A stretch of 64,000 nt of DNA from Mesorhizobium temperatum (lineage in GTDB: Bacteria > Pseudomonadota > Alphaproteobacteria > Rhizobiales > Rhizobiaceae). Numbering within the stretch: position 1 is the first letter of the stretch; every line of letters starts with the position of its first letter. Under the pieces are notes generated by a model, which ran no database searches, was not told the DNA's origin, and saw nothing but the letters and a program-made list of their open reading frames with translations. Position numbers and translations under genes: made by a program. Location: contig NZ_NPKJ01000050.1 of assembly GCF_002284575.1 (NCBI RefSeq), positions 1 to 64,000 on the forward strand, in the 5' to 3' direction. Positions 52,886 to 62,400 of this stretch are shown in pieces.

Positions 52886-54390
52886 TATCTTGATTCGATC
52901 TTTTCCAGACCGCCCATGTAAGGCCGAAGCGCTTCAGGAATGGTTACGCTGCCATCCTCATTCTGGTAGTTTTCGATGACAGCAATCAGAGCGCGGCCGA
53001 CGGCGGTGCCGGAGCCGTTCAGCGTGTGGACGAAGCGGTTGCCCCTGCCGTCTTTGTCCTTGTAGCGGGCGTCCATGCGCCGCGCCTGGAAATCGCCGCA
53101 GACCGAGCATGACGAAATCTCGCGATAGGCGTTCTGGCCCGGCAGCCAGACCTCGATGTCGTAGGTCTTGCGCGCACCAAAGCCCATGTCGCCGGTGCAC
53201 AGCGTCATGGTGCGGAACGGCAGGCCAAGACGCTTCAGCACTTCCTCGGCGCATTCGGTCATCCGCTCGTGTTCGGCGAGCGAGGAGTCCTGGTCGGTGA
53301 TCGACACCAGCTCGACCTTGTAGAACTGGTGCTGGCGTAGCATGCCGCGCGTGTCGCGCCCGGCCGAGCCCGCTTCCGAGCGGAAGCACGGCGTCAGCGC
53401 CGTATATCGCAGCGGCAGTTTTTCATGCGATGTGATGTCCTCGCGCACAAGGTTTGTGAGTGGGACTTCTGCGGTCGGGATGAGCCACAGCCGAGAGGCC
53501 AGCGCTTTTGCCTCGTCATATTGTCGCCGGTAATCGACCATACCCTGTTCCATAGCGGCATTAAACGAGGAGAATGCCTCCTCGGTGGTCATCTCTTTTC
53601 CGGTTCGCTCCTTGTATTCTCTTTGAACTTCTGGCAGCGCCGCCCAAGTCTTGGCTTTTACGTTGTCAAAAAACCGTTCAAAAGATGGAAGCTCTTCAAC
53701 GCGCTTTTGCGTCTGAAATAAATCTTCTTCAAATTTCGGCAATTGTCCGGTACCGAACATTGCCTCATCGCGCACCATCAGAGGCGGCTGGATCTCCTCA
53801 TAACCATGCTCGGTCGTGTGCAGGTCCAGCATGAACTGGCCGAGTGCGCGCTCCATCCGCGCCAGTCCGCTTTTCAACACCGTGAACCGCGAGCCGGACA
53901 GTTTCACCGCCCGCTCGAAATCCATCATGCCGAGCGCTTCGCCGATCTCGAAGTGCTCCTTCACCCAGTTCGGGCGGGTCGGCACCTTGCCGACGATGCG
54001 CTTGACGACATTGTCGTGCTCGTCCTTGCCGACCGGTACGTCGTCGAGCGGCACATTGGGCAGCACCGCCAGCGCGTCGTTCAGCGCCTTGTCGAGTTCG
54101 CGTTCGCGCGCCTCGCCGTTCTGGATGAAAGCCTTGATCTCGCCGACCTCGGTCTTCAGCCTTTCGGCAAGGGCGGCGTCACCCGAACGCATGGCGTTGC
54201 CGATCTCCTTCGAAGCAGCGTTGCGGCGCTCCTGCCTGGTCTGCAGCTCGGTCAGATGTTCGCGCCGCGCCTCGTCCCTGGCGATCAGATCATCGACCGT
54301 GGACTGCGCGTCCTCGGCGGACCACGAGCGCTTCCTGAGCGCCTCGACAAGGGCCTTCGGGTTGTCGCGAATCCATTTGATGTCAAGCAT
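52885..54390 (-). CDS. serS: Seryl-tRNA synthetase with a 72-residue insertion
   Basis: 501 residues versus about 427 for usual bacterial SerRS. N-terminal coiled-coil arm (about 30-105), class II motif 2 in PCFRSEAGSAGRDTRGMLRQHQF and motif 3 in GSGTAVGRALIAVIE. Between LPKFEEDLF and LWLIPTAEVPLTNLV, where normally only a few residues occur, residues about 227-299 (53494-53712) form an extra helical, charged segment. The insert and its flanks (about 53420-53770) are AT-richer than the rest, with many AT-ending codons. All catalytic motifs remain. Likely a functional enzyme with a foreign insert. Confidence 0.93.
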   Translation of the reverse strand: MLDIKWIRDNPKALVEALRKRSWSAEDAQSTVDDLIARDEARREHLTELQTRQERRNAASKEIGNAMRSGDAALAERLKTEVGEIKAFIQNGEARERELDKALNDALAVLPNVPLDDVPVGKDEHDNVVKRIVGKVPTRPNWVKEHFEIGEALGMMDFERAVKLSGSRFTVLKSGLARMERALGQFMLDLHTTEHGYEEIQPPLMVRDEAMFGTGQLPKFEEDLFQTQKRVEELPSFERFFDNVKAKTWAALPEVQREYKERTGKEMTTEEAFSSFNAAMEQGMVDYRRQYDEAKALASRLWLIPTAEVPLTNLVREDITSHEKLPLRYTALTPCFRSEAGSAGRDTRGMLRQHQFYKVELVSITDQDSSLAEHERMTECAEEVLKRLGLPFRTMTLCTGDMGFGARKTYDIEVWLPGQNAYREISSCSVCGDFQARRMDARYKDKDGRGNRFVHTLNGSGTAVGRALIAVIENYQNEDGSVTIPEALRPYMGGLEKIESR

Positions 54391-54545
54391 GGTCCTGAAC
54401 GCTCCTGAGCTAGGTCAGAGGGCGTAAACCGCATCCTTGACCGATGCAAGATGTGAAGATCGAGTTCGTTCGGGGAGATGTCCGGCAGGACAGAGGGGGC
54501 GCTGTCCCGCAGATTTTGAAGATAGTGCTACCCGCCTGATACAGC

Positions 54546-55403
54546 CTACGTCGACGACGCGTCCGCTGCCTTTTCGGCCGCCGCTTCCGCAGCTTCCCGC
54601 TTCTCGCGTGCGAGACGTTCCCGTTCTTTGCTGCGCTCGATCAGCCGGGCCGACCAGATCGAGACCTCGTAGAGAAGGATCGTGGGAACGGCCAGGCCGA
54701 TCTGGCTTATCGGGTCGGGCGGTGTCAGAATGGCCGCCACGACGAAGGCGATGACGATCGCCCATTTGCGCTTTTCAACCAGCGCCTCGGACGACAGCAT
54801 GCCCACCCGTGTCATCAGGCTGGTCACCACCGGCAACTGGAACACCAGGCCGAAGGAAAAGATCAGCGTCATGATCAGGCTGAGATATTCCGACACTTTC
54901 GGCAGCAGCGAAATCTGCACCTGGTCGTCGGTGCCGGCCTGCTGCATGGCGAGGAAGAACCACATCACCATCGGCGTGAAGAAGAAATAGACCAGCGACG
55001 CGCCCATCAGGAACAGGATCGGCGAAGCGATCAAGAACGGCAGGAAAGCGTTGCGTTCGTTCTTGTAGAGGCCGGGCGCGATGAATTTGTAGATCTGCGT
55101 GGCGATCAGCGGAAAGGCAATCACCATGCCGCCGAACATCGCCAGCTTGACCTGGGTGAAGAAGAATTCCTGCGGTGCCGTGTAGATCAGCTCGACCTTG
55201 TGCGGGTCGAGCCCTGCCCATTGAGTCGCCCATTTGAACGGGATCACCAACAGGTTGAACAGTTGCTTGGCGAAGAAGAAGCAGAACAGGAAGGCAACGA
55301 AGAACCCGCCGATCGACCACATCAGCCGCCGACGCAACTCGATCAGATGCTCCATCAGCGGAGCCGCCGATTTATCAATCTCGTCCTTTTCCGAAATGCT
55401 CAC
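54546..55403 (-). CDS. tatC: Twin-arginine translocase subunit TatC
   Basis: 285 residues, six helices. Typical MEHLIELRRRLMWSI start, FFFTQVKLAMFGGMVIAFP, and ALVEKRKWAIVIAFVVAAILTPPDPISQ. It receives twin-arginine signal peptides. Overlaps tatB by ATGA. The C-terminal tail is Ala/Glu-rich. Confidence 0.95.
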   Translation of the reverse strand: MSISEKDEIDKSAAPLMEHLIELRRRLMWSIGGFFVAFLFCFFFAKQLFNLLVIPFKWATQWAGLDPHKVELIYTAPQEFFFTQVKLAMFGGMVIAFPLIATQIYKFIAPGLYKNERNAFLPFLIASPILFLMGASLVYFFFTPMVMWFFLAMQQAGTDDQVQISLLPKVSEYLSLIMTLIFSFGLVFQLPVVTSLMTRVGMLSSEALVEKRKWAIVIAFVVAAILTPPDPISQIGLAVPTILLYEVSIWSARLIERSKERERLAREKREAAEAAAEKAADASST

Positions 55404-56089
55404 TTGGCGGCTCCCGCCGTCTTTTTGGCGGCTGCAGCCTGCTTCTTCGCCGCTGCCGGTGCAGGCTTCGGCTCGGCCTTTTTAGCCGCGGTCTTCGTCG
55501 CAGCAGGTTTTGCCGCTGCTGCCGCTGGCTTCGCTGCGGCCTTGGAGGCCGGCATCGCTTTCGCTGGCGCACCCTTCGCCTTCGCTGCCGAGGCCTTTTG
55601 CGGTGCAGCCGGCGTCGCCGCCGCGACAGGCGGTGTCACCGACTCATCGGTCATCGCCGGAAAGGTCGGCGCCGCCGGCGCCGCTTCCGGGGCTTTGACG
55701 CCCGGCAGCACCGTCGCGCCATTCTTCAGCTCGGTATCCTGCGGGCTCGAAGCAGCCGGCGCGGCAGGGTCGACGGCCGGCTTCGGCTTCATCACCGCGT
55801 CGACGCCTGAACGGACGTCGGCTGCTGCCTGCTCGAACGGATTGAGCTGTTTCCTGATCTCGGCGGCCGGGTTGAGGCTTCTGAGTGAATCGACCGACTT
55901 CTTGACGTCGTCAAGCTCGGCCTCCTTCAGCGCGTCGTTGAACTGTTTCTGGAAGTCGGCTGCCATGCCGCGCATCTTCGCCGTCGTGCGGCCGAAAGTG
56001 CGCAGCATCTTGGGCAAATCCTTAGGCCCGACGACCACGATCATGACGATCGCGATCACCAGCATCTCGGTCCAGCCGATGTCGAACAT
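55400..56089 (-). CDS. tatB: Twin-arginine translocase subunit TatB
   Basis: 229 residues. MFDIGWTEMLVIAIVMIVVVGPKDLPKMLRTFGR is the TatB helix-hinge-helix; after about residue 80 a long Ala/Pro/Lys-rich tail follows, extended relative to E. coli TatB. Works with TatC in substrate recognition. Confidence 0.95.
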   Translation of the reverse strand: MFDIGWTEMLVIAIVMIVVVGPKDLPKMLRTFGRTTAKMRGMAADFQKQFNDALKEAELDDVKKSVDSLRSLNPAAEIRKQLNPFEQAAADVRSGVDAVMKPKPAVDPAAPAASSPQDTELKNGATVLPGVKAPEAAPAAPTFPAMTDESVTPPVAAATPAAPQKASAAKAKGAPAKAMPASKAAAKPAAAAAKPAATKTAAKKAEPKPAPAAAKKQAAAAKKTAGAAK

Positions 56090-56118
56090 GGCGATACGTT
56101 CCGACTAAAGTTTTGGGC

Positions 56119-56340
56119 TCAGCTCTTGCTGGCCTTTTCCTTCACTGCCGAAACGGTTTCGTCGGCACGGTGTTCAACGGTGCGCTTGTCCTCGGCAACC
56201 TCGTCGTCGGCGATGCCCTTCTTGAAGCTCTTGATACCCTTGGCCATGTCACCCATCAGCTCGGGAATCTTGCCGCGGCCGAACACCAGCAACACGATCA
56301 CCAGAACGATCAGCCAGTGCCAAATCGAAAATGAACCCAT
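56119..56340 (-). CDS. tatA: Twin-arginine translocase subunit TatA
   Basis: 73 residues. MGSFSIWHWLIVLVIVLLVFGRGKIPELMGDMAKGIKSFKKG, with the FGRGKIPE hinge typical of TatA, followed by an acidic/basic tail. First gene of tatABC. Forms the translocation pore. Confidence 0.96.
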   Translation of the reverse strand: MGSFSIWHWLIVLVIVLLVFGRGKIPELMGDMAKGIKSFKKGIADDEVAEDKRTVEHRADETVSAVKEKASKS

Positions 56341-56518
56341 AACAATCTCTCTCGAAAGTTTTCTCTGACGATGATCTATGCGCTTTCGCGTCGGGATTCA
56401 AACACAACCGCGACAGAGTTTATAAATGAGTGGCCGAAGTCACGCACTTTCGGCGCCATAGCCCGCTACCAATCGGCGCAGCCGCGAAATACCAACGGCT
56501 TTCGGCACGTCGTTTGGG

Positions 56519-57298
56519 TCAATCTTCCTCGACGCGCGGCGTCAACAGGCCGAGTTCCTCGAGGTCGATGTCGGTCAGCGGATCCTCGTCGTCGGTCAGC
56601 GCATCCGGATCCACCGGCGGCAGCGGAATGGAGAAATTCGACGGCATGCGGCCCGAAAGCAGCCCAGCGCCCTTCAATTCGTCCATGCCGGGAAGATCGC
56701 GGATCTCCTCCAGCGCGAAATGGTCGAGGAAGATGTCGGTGGTGCCGTAGGTGACCGGACGGCCGGGCGTGCGGCGCCGGCCGCGCATCTTCACCCATTC
56801 GGTCTCCATCAGCGTGTCCAGCGTGCCCTTCGAGGTCTCGACGCCGCGGATATCCTCGATCTCGGCGCGCGTCACCGGCTGGTGGTAAGCGATGATCGCC
56901 AGCACTTCGAGCGCCGCGCGGGAAAGCTTCCTCTGCTGCACCGTGTCGCGGCTCATCAGGAAAGCGAGATCGCCGGCGGTGCGGAACGCCCAGGCGTCGC
57001 CGACGCGCACCAGATTGACGCCGCGCCGCGCATAAATCTGCTGCAGTTCGGCCATCGCCGCGGCGATGCTGATGCCGTCAGGCAGGCGTGCGGCAAGCTG
57101 CTTTTCGCTAACCGGCTCGGCGCTGGCAAAGACGATCGCCTCGGCCATGCGCACGGCTTCCGCCATATGCAGCCGCTCGCCAGGATTCTGGGACAAGTTC
57201 TGGGCCTGGCTTTCTGCCGGTGCCCAGGCGAGCACGCCCTCTTCGGTCTCGTCGTCGACGTTGAACGGAATGACCGAAGCGTTGGCGCGTTCACTCAT
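56519..57298 (-). CDS. scpB: Segregation and condensation protein B
   Basis: 259 residues from the ATG at 57298 (overlaps scpA stop by ATGA). Winged-helix pair: AVRMAEAIVFASAEPVSEKQLAARL and LEVLAIIAYHQPVTRAEIEDIRGV. With ScpA and SMC forms condensin. The C-terminus is acidic. Confidence 0.94.
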   Translation of the reverse strand: MSERANASVIPFNVDDETEEGVLAWAPAESQAQNLSQNPGERLHMAEAVRMAEAIVFASAEPVSEKQLAARLPDGISIAAAMAELQQIYARRGVNLVRVGDAWAFRTAGDLAFLMSRDTVQQRKLSRAALEVLAIIAYHQPVTRAEIEDIRGVETSKGTLDTLMETEWVKMRGRRRTPGRPVTYGTTDIFLDHFALEEIRDLPGMDELKGAGLLSGRMPSNFSIPLPPVDPDALTDDEDPLTDIDLEELGLLTPRVEED

Positions 57299-58137
57299 GA
57301 TGCCACCTCGACTGCCCTGATGCCTTGCGCACGGCCGCGCAGATAGAGCGGCGCGAACACCTCGTCCTGCCGCATTTCCATTTTGCCTTCGCGCACCAGT
57401 TCCAGCGTCGCCGCGAACGAACTGGCAATCGCGGTACGCCGCTCGTCCGGGCCAGTCAGATATTCGACCAGGAAGCTGTCCAGCGCCGTCCAGTCGGCAA
57501 GCGAGCCGATCAGCCTGTTGAGGATATCGCGCGCATCCTTGAGCGACCACACACCGCGCCTGGCGATCGTCACATTAGTGATCGCCTGCTTCTGGCGTTG
57601 CGCTGCATAGGCGGTCAACAGATCGTAGAGCGAGGCCGAATAGGCGTTGCGTTTCTCGACGATGACCATTTCCGGCATGCCGCGGGCGAACACGTCGCGT
57701 CCGAGCCGGTTGCGGTTGACCAGGCGTGCCGCCGCGTCGCGCATCGCTTCCAGCCGCTTTAACCGGAATTGCAGCACGGCCGCCAACTCCTCGCCGCTTT
57801 CGCCGTCGTCGCCGGGTTGCTTGGGGATCAAAAGCTTCGACTTGAGAAACGCCAGCCACGCCGCCATCACCAGATAGTCGGCGGCAAGCTCCAGCCTGAG
57901 CGCCCTCACCTTCTCGACGAAGGCCAGATATTGCTCGGCCAGCGCCAGGATCGAGATGCGCGACAGATCGACCTTCTGGTTGCGGGCAAGATGCAGCAGA
58001 AGGTCGAGCGGGCCTTCGAAACCGTCGACGTCGACGACCAGCGCGGGATCGCCGGTCAGCCGCGAATCGTCGTTCTCGGCCCACAGACGGTCCATCGGTG
58101 CTGCCTTGCCGGCCTTGTTGTCCAATGTTTCCGCCAC
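57295..58137 (-). CDS. scpA: Segregation and condensation protein A (kleisin)
   Basis: 280 residues. VDVDGFEGPLDLLLHLARNQKVDLSRISI is the kleisin N-terminus; the C-terminal winged helix (TLELVREGKMEMRQDEVFAPLYLR) binds SMC. Directly downstream of nagZ, coupled to scpB. Confidence 0.95.
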   Translation of the reverse strand: MAETLDNKAGKAAPMDRLWAENDDSRLTGDPALVVDVDGFEGPLDLLLHLARNQKVDLSRISILALAEQYLAFVEKVRALRLELAADYLVMAAWLAFLKSKLLIPKQPGDDGESGEELAAVLQFRLKRLEAMRDAAARLVNRNRLGRDVFARGMPEMVIVEKRNAYSASLYDLLTAYAAQRQKQAITNVTIARRGVWSLKDARDILNRLIGSLADWTALDSFLVEYLTGPDERRTAIASSFAATLELVREGKMEMRQDEVFAPLYLRGRAQGIRAVEVAS

Positions 58138-58173
58138 TTCCTGTCGCTTTCCTTTGCTTCTATCTTATTGTTT

Positions 58174-58223
58174 GACCATGATCTGTTCCGAACAACCGGC
58201 TCCCACTTTTCGGGATCATGGTC
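58174..58223. repeat. Extragenic palindrome between nagZ and scpA
   Basis: GACCATGATC at 58174-58183 pairs perfectly with GATCATGGTC at 58214-58223, flanking a 30-nt interior with GTTCCG/CGGG-like imperfect pairing. The right arm touches the nagZ stop. Same style as the other palindromes in the window. Confidence 0.75.
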
Positions 58224-59242
58224 TAGGCTACCGCATCGAAATAGGTGGCGAATTCGGCGCGTATCTCGGCTTCATCAGCCCGATCGCGGTTCTTGATATA
58301 GGTCAGCGCCCGTTGCGCGCGTTGCAGCGACGTGCCTTCAAGCCCCGTTGTGCGCGACGCAATGCCGGCCATCTCCTCGAAAACGCCGTTGCAGTGAAGG
58401 ACCAGATCGCAGCCCGCCGCAAGGATCGCGGCCGCCTTTGTCGGGAAATCCCCAGAAAGTGCCTTCATCGAGGTGTCGTCGCTCATCAACAGCCCGTCGA
58501 AGCCGATTTCGCCGCGGATGATCTCGTCGATGACCTTGCCGGACGTCGTGGCCGGATTCTTCGGGTCGATCGCGCTGTAGACGACATGCGCCGTCATCGC
58601 CATCGGCAAATGACTGAGCTCCCTGAACGGGGCGAAATCATGCCGCTGCAAGTCGCTCATCGAGGCATCGACGGTCGGCAGTTCGAAATGCGTGTCGGCA
58701 AAGGCCCGTCCATGCCCGGGAATATGCTTCATCACCGGCAGCACGCCGCCCGACATCAGGCCCTCCGCCGCGGCGCGACCCAGTTCGATAACGGCACGAG
58801 GCTCCTTGCCATAGGCGCGCGCGCCGATGACGTCGCTGGCGCCCTCGATCGGCACGTCGAGCACCGGCAGGCAATCCGCCGTGATGCCGTAGCGCAGCAG
58901 GTCGAAGGCATGCAGCCGCGCCATCAGCCAGGCGGCTCGGTTGCCGGCGTCGTGATCGTTGCGCCACAAGGCGCCGAGTGCGCCACCGGCCGGATAATTC
59001 GGCGCCAACGGCGGGCGCAGGCGCTGCACCCGACCGCCTTCCTGGTCGATGAACACCGGGGCGTCCGGACGCTCGACACAGTCGCGCATCGCAGCGACCA
59101 GATCGCGGATCTGCTCGGTCTCGCCGATGTTGCGCGCAAACAGGATGAAGCCCCACGGACATTCATTGCGATAGAAATTGATTTCGTCGCGTGTGAGCGA
59201 TTTCCCGGCGCAGCCGAGGATCATGGATTTTGATTCGGTCAT
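58223..59242 (-). CDS. nagZ: Beta-N-acetylhexosaminidase (NagZ)
   Basis: 339 residues, glycoside hydrolase family 3. IDQEGGRVQRL, the loop KHIPGHGRAFADTH, and the nucleophile Asp in LLMSDDTSMKAL. Cleaves GlcNAc from muropeptides in cell-wall recycling. Follows the SPOR gene, a conserved rhizobial order. Confidence 0.93.
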   Translation of the reverse strand: MTESKSMILGCAGKSLTRDEINFYRNECPWGFILFARNIGETEQIRDLVAAMRDCVERPDAPVFIDQEGGRVQRLRPPLAPNYPAGGALGALWRNDHDAGNRAAWLMARLHAFDLLRYGITADCLPVLDVPIEGASDVIGARAYGKEPRAVIELGRAAAEGLMSGGVLPVMKHIPGHGRAFADTHFELPTVDASMSDLQRHDFAPFRELSHLPMAMTAHVVYSAIDPKNPATTSGKVIDEIIRGEIGFDGLLMSDDTSMKALSGDFPTKAAAILAAGCDLVLHCNGVFEEMAGIASRTTGLEGTSLQRAQRALTYIKNRDRADEAEIRAEFATYFDAVA

Positions 59243-59340
59243 GAGCAGGAGTTTAGAGCTTCACGCGGACAAAGGGAATCGCATCGAACCACATGCGGTT
59301 GAGCCACAACCCCTTCCACACAAAGAACTCTCTTCCACAA

Positions 59341-59373
59341 AAAACCGGCGCGGTTCATGACCGCGCCGGTTTT
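59341..59373. terminator. Strong bidirectional terminator after SPOR gene
   Basis: Perfect 14-bp stem AAAACCGGCGCGGT / ACCGCGCCGGTTTT with a 5-nt loop, flanked by A6 on the left and T7 on the right. Ends the SPOR-protein transcript on the minus strand. Confidence 0.92.
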
Positions 59374-59404
59374 TTTCCGCCCAAGAGCGGGAGACTTGGA
59401 ATGG

Positions 59405-62400
59405 CTAGCGCGACACGAAGCAGTTGCCGCCGGCAGCCTTGTAGTTGGTGCACAGGTTGATCGCATCGTTGCGCGACTTCGCCGGGACGCGGACGCGATA
59501 GAACGTTCCCTTGCCGGTGATCTCGGCCTTGACGATGTTGGCGGTGTGGCCGGAAAGCACGCTGCCGTAGCGGCGCTGCAGATCCTGATAGGTCGACTGG
59601 GCGCTTTCGACAGTCGGTTGCGAAGCGATCTGCATCGACCACGAGCCACCGCCGGTCGAGGCGGCCGTCGGACTGATGGACGCAACTTGGTCGGGCTTGA
59701 CCTCGCCGACGACGTCGACCGGCTGGTCGGACGGACGCTGCGGCGCCACCGGAACCGTAGCCGGCGTATTGGCAGGCTGGGCGGTTTGGGCCTCAGCCTC
59801 AGGCGCGGCTGCCGGCGCAGTTGTCGGATTGACTGTTTCCGGCTTGGCTGTTTCCGGCTTGGCGGTTTCGGTCTGGTCGCCGCCCACCGGGTCGCCACCC
59901 AACAGATCGTCACTTGCCTGGTCGGCAACAGGCGGTACCGTACCGGTCTGTTCTGCTGCGTCGCCGGCCTGCCCCGCTGGGGCCACATGCCGCGGCGCCG
60001 GATCGACAGGTTCGACGGCAGCCATCTGCGGTACAGACTCGACGCCAGCCATCTGCGGTGTCGCAGACGCCGGATCCTCGCGCGCAACCAGCGAGCCATC
60101 TGATTTGACGACCATGGTTCTCACCTTGCGCGGTGCAACGGCGACGACGTCGGGGTCGATGCCTTGGTCGGCCTCTTGCAGAACCTGGGCGATACGATCC
60201 TCGGACTTGGGTCCCGGCGCGGCGGCGACGTCAGCATTTCCGGCCGCTTGCGTGCCGCGGATCGCATTGGCGCCTTCAACGGCGGCGGATTCGGCATTGC
60301 GGACCGCATCGGCGGCTTCAGCCGTGTCGATATCGTCGGGTGAAAGATCGACCACACGGCTCTGCGGCGGCTCCTTGGCCGCCACGTCCACCGGCTCTTC
60401 GGTGTTGGTGACCAGTTTTTCCTGGACCGGTTCGGCAGGCTTTGCGCCACCCTTGGCCACTGCGTCATAGACCTTATTGTCCTGGTTCGGCACGACGGTG
60501 CCGCCCGGATTTTCAGGCCTGACCTTGATCGGTGCGTTGTCCGCCTTGACGATGACCGGCGCATCGGTGCCGCCGGCGCCGCCGAAAGACAGCGCGAAGG
60601 CGCCGAGACCGCCGGCGAGCGCCACGGCGCCGACGACAGCGGCGACCATCAGGCCGCGTCTCCGCGGCCTCGCGGCATCGTGCTCAGCCAAGCCGGGAAC
60701 CGACATGGCCTCATCCAGTTCGGGGTCGTAGTCGAGTTCGTCCAATCCAAAGTCGTCGGCCTGCGAGGCCGGCCAGCCGTTGGGCAGGTCGCCCCAATCG
60801 AAGCCGCTGGCGGCATCGGCATAAGACGCACTGACAGACGCTTGTGCGGGTCTCGCCGCATAGGTCCGCGTTTCGACGCGGTCGGGCTCATAGCCTGACT
60901 GGAACCCGGCCGCTGACTGGAATCCGGCGCCTGACTGGAAACCTGCATTGTAGGATTCGTCGTCATACGCCGCACTGCGCGCCGGGGCGGCAGCGACGTC
61001 TACGGTATTCATTTCCGTGAGAAGGCTGGCGAACTCGGTGTCGAGATCGTCATAGGCAGGCGCCGCCGGTTCGTCGTCATTGAAGTCGAGTTCCGGAATA
61101 TCGAGGTCGTCCGCCAGCGCCACGACGCGCTCGGGCACATCGACCGTCTCGACATCGGGCATCTCGTCATACGCCGAAGACTGTTCGCTTTGCGCCGGCG
61201 CAGATGCAGCATTGGCGGCATCGTCTTGCGCCGGCTCATCCTGATAGGACGGTGCCGCAGCCATAGGCGGCGGCGCTTCCGTGGCCTTCGCCGAAGCCGT
61301 CGGCTGGGCTGCTGCAAAGGCAGGTTGCGACTGCGCGACCGGCGTTACGCGGCTCCACGAACGGGCCGGCGCCGGCGGGGCGGAGCGTGCGGCCATCCAG
61401 TTGAGCGCATCCTCCTGGGAAGCGGAGGCCGCAACGTTATCGCCGTCGCCATGATCCAGACCGATGTCCTTGGCGAAGGCGGTGTGCAATGCATCATCGT
61501 CGAAATCGACATCGGCCGGCCCGGCGGCATCTTCAGCGCCGAAATCCTGCCCCTCGAGCTCATCGAGGAGAACAGAGTCGAGATCGACCTCGGCCGCCTG
61601 AACCACGCCATCCGATGGCTCCGAAAGGTCTTGCTCGTCGAGGCTCCAGTCCAGTTCGTCGATGGTATCCACTGGTTTGTCGGCCGCTTTTCCAGCCGCG
61701 GCCACAGGCTGCTGAACCAAGGCGGGTTCATTGGCCGCGGACGCAGCCACCGGGGCGGCCCGTGTGCGCATGATGCCCAACAGCGCGTTCAACTCGTCTT
61801 CGAGGCTCCGCTCGTCAGCGACGGGGGCAGGCGCCGCCGGCTGGACTACGGCGGCCGGCGCCGTCGGTTGGACTACAACGCCGGAGGCCTGCGCAACCGG
61901 CTCTTCGGCTTTCTCGGCAAGCGCGTCGTCGAAGCTCAAGTCAAAATCGGCGTCGAACGCATCTTCCGGGGTCTCGACGGAAGACCCATCCGTGGCAGCG
62001 ATAGCCTCCGGTTCGTCAATTTCTGGCTCGTCAATTTCGACCGGTTCAGCCGTGCGAACCTCGAAATCCATGTCGACATCGGCCATGGCGTCGTAATGGC
62101 CGGCAAAGCCCTCATCGGACTCTTCCGAAACGGCCCGACCAGGCGCAGCAGGAGCTTCAACAGCGGCCTGCTCCATCGGCACATGTTCGTCGAGCATTAA
62201 CTCGTCTTCGAGCGAGCTTGCGACGGCATTGTCGAATTTGTCGTCGAAGACGGGTTCGGCGGCCGGCGCGGAGATTTCGGCTTCGGCAGCCTGCGCCATC
62301 GGCACGTGCTCGTCGAGCATCAGCTCGTCTTCGAGCGAGCTTGCGACTGCGTTGTCGAATTCATCGTCGAAGGCGGTTTCGGCGGCCGGCGCGGAGACGT

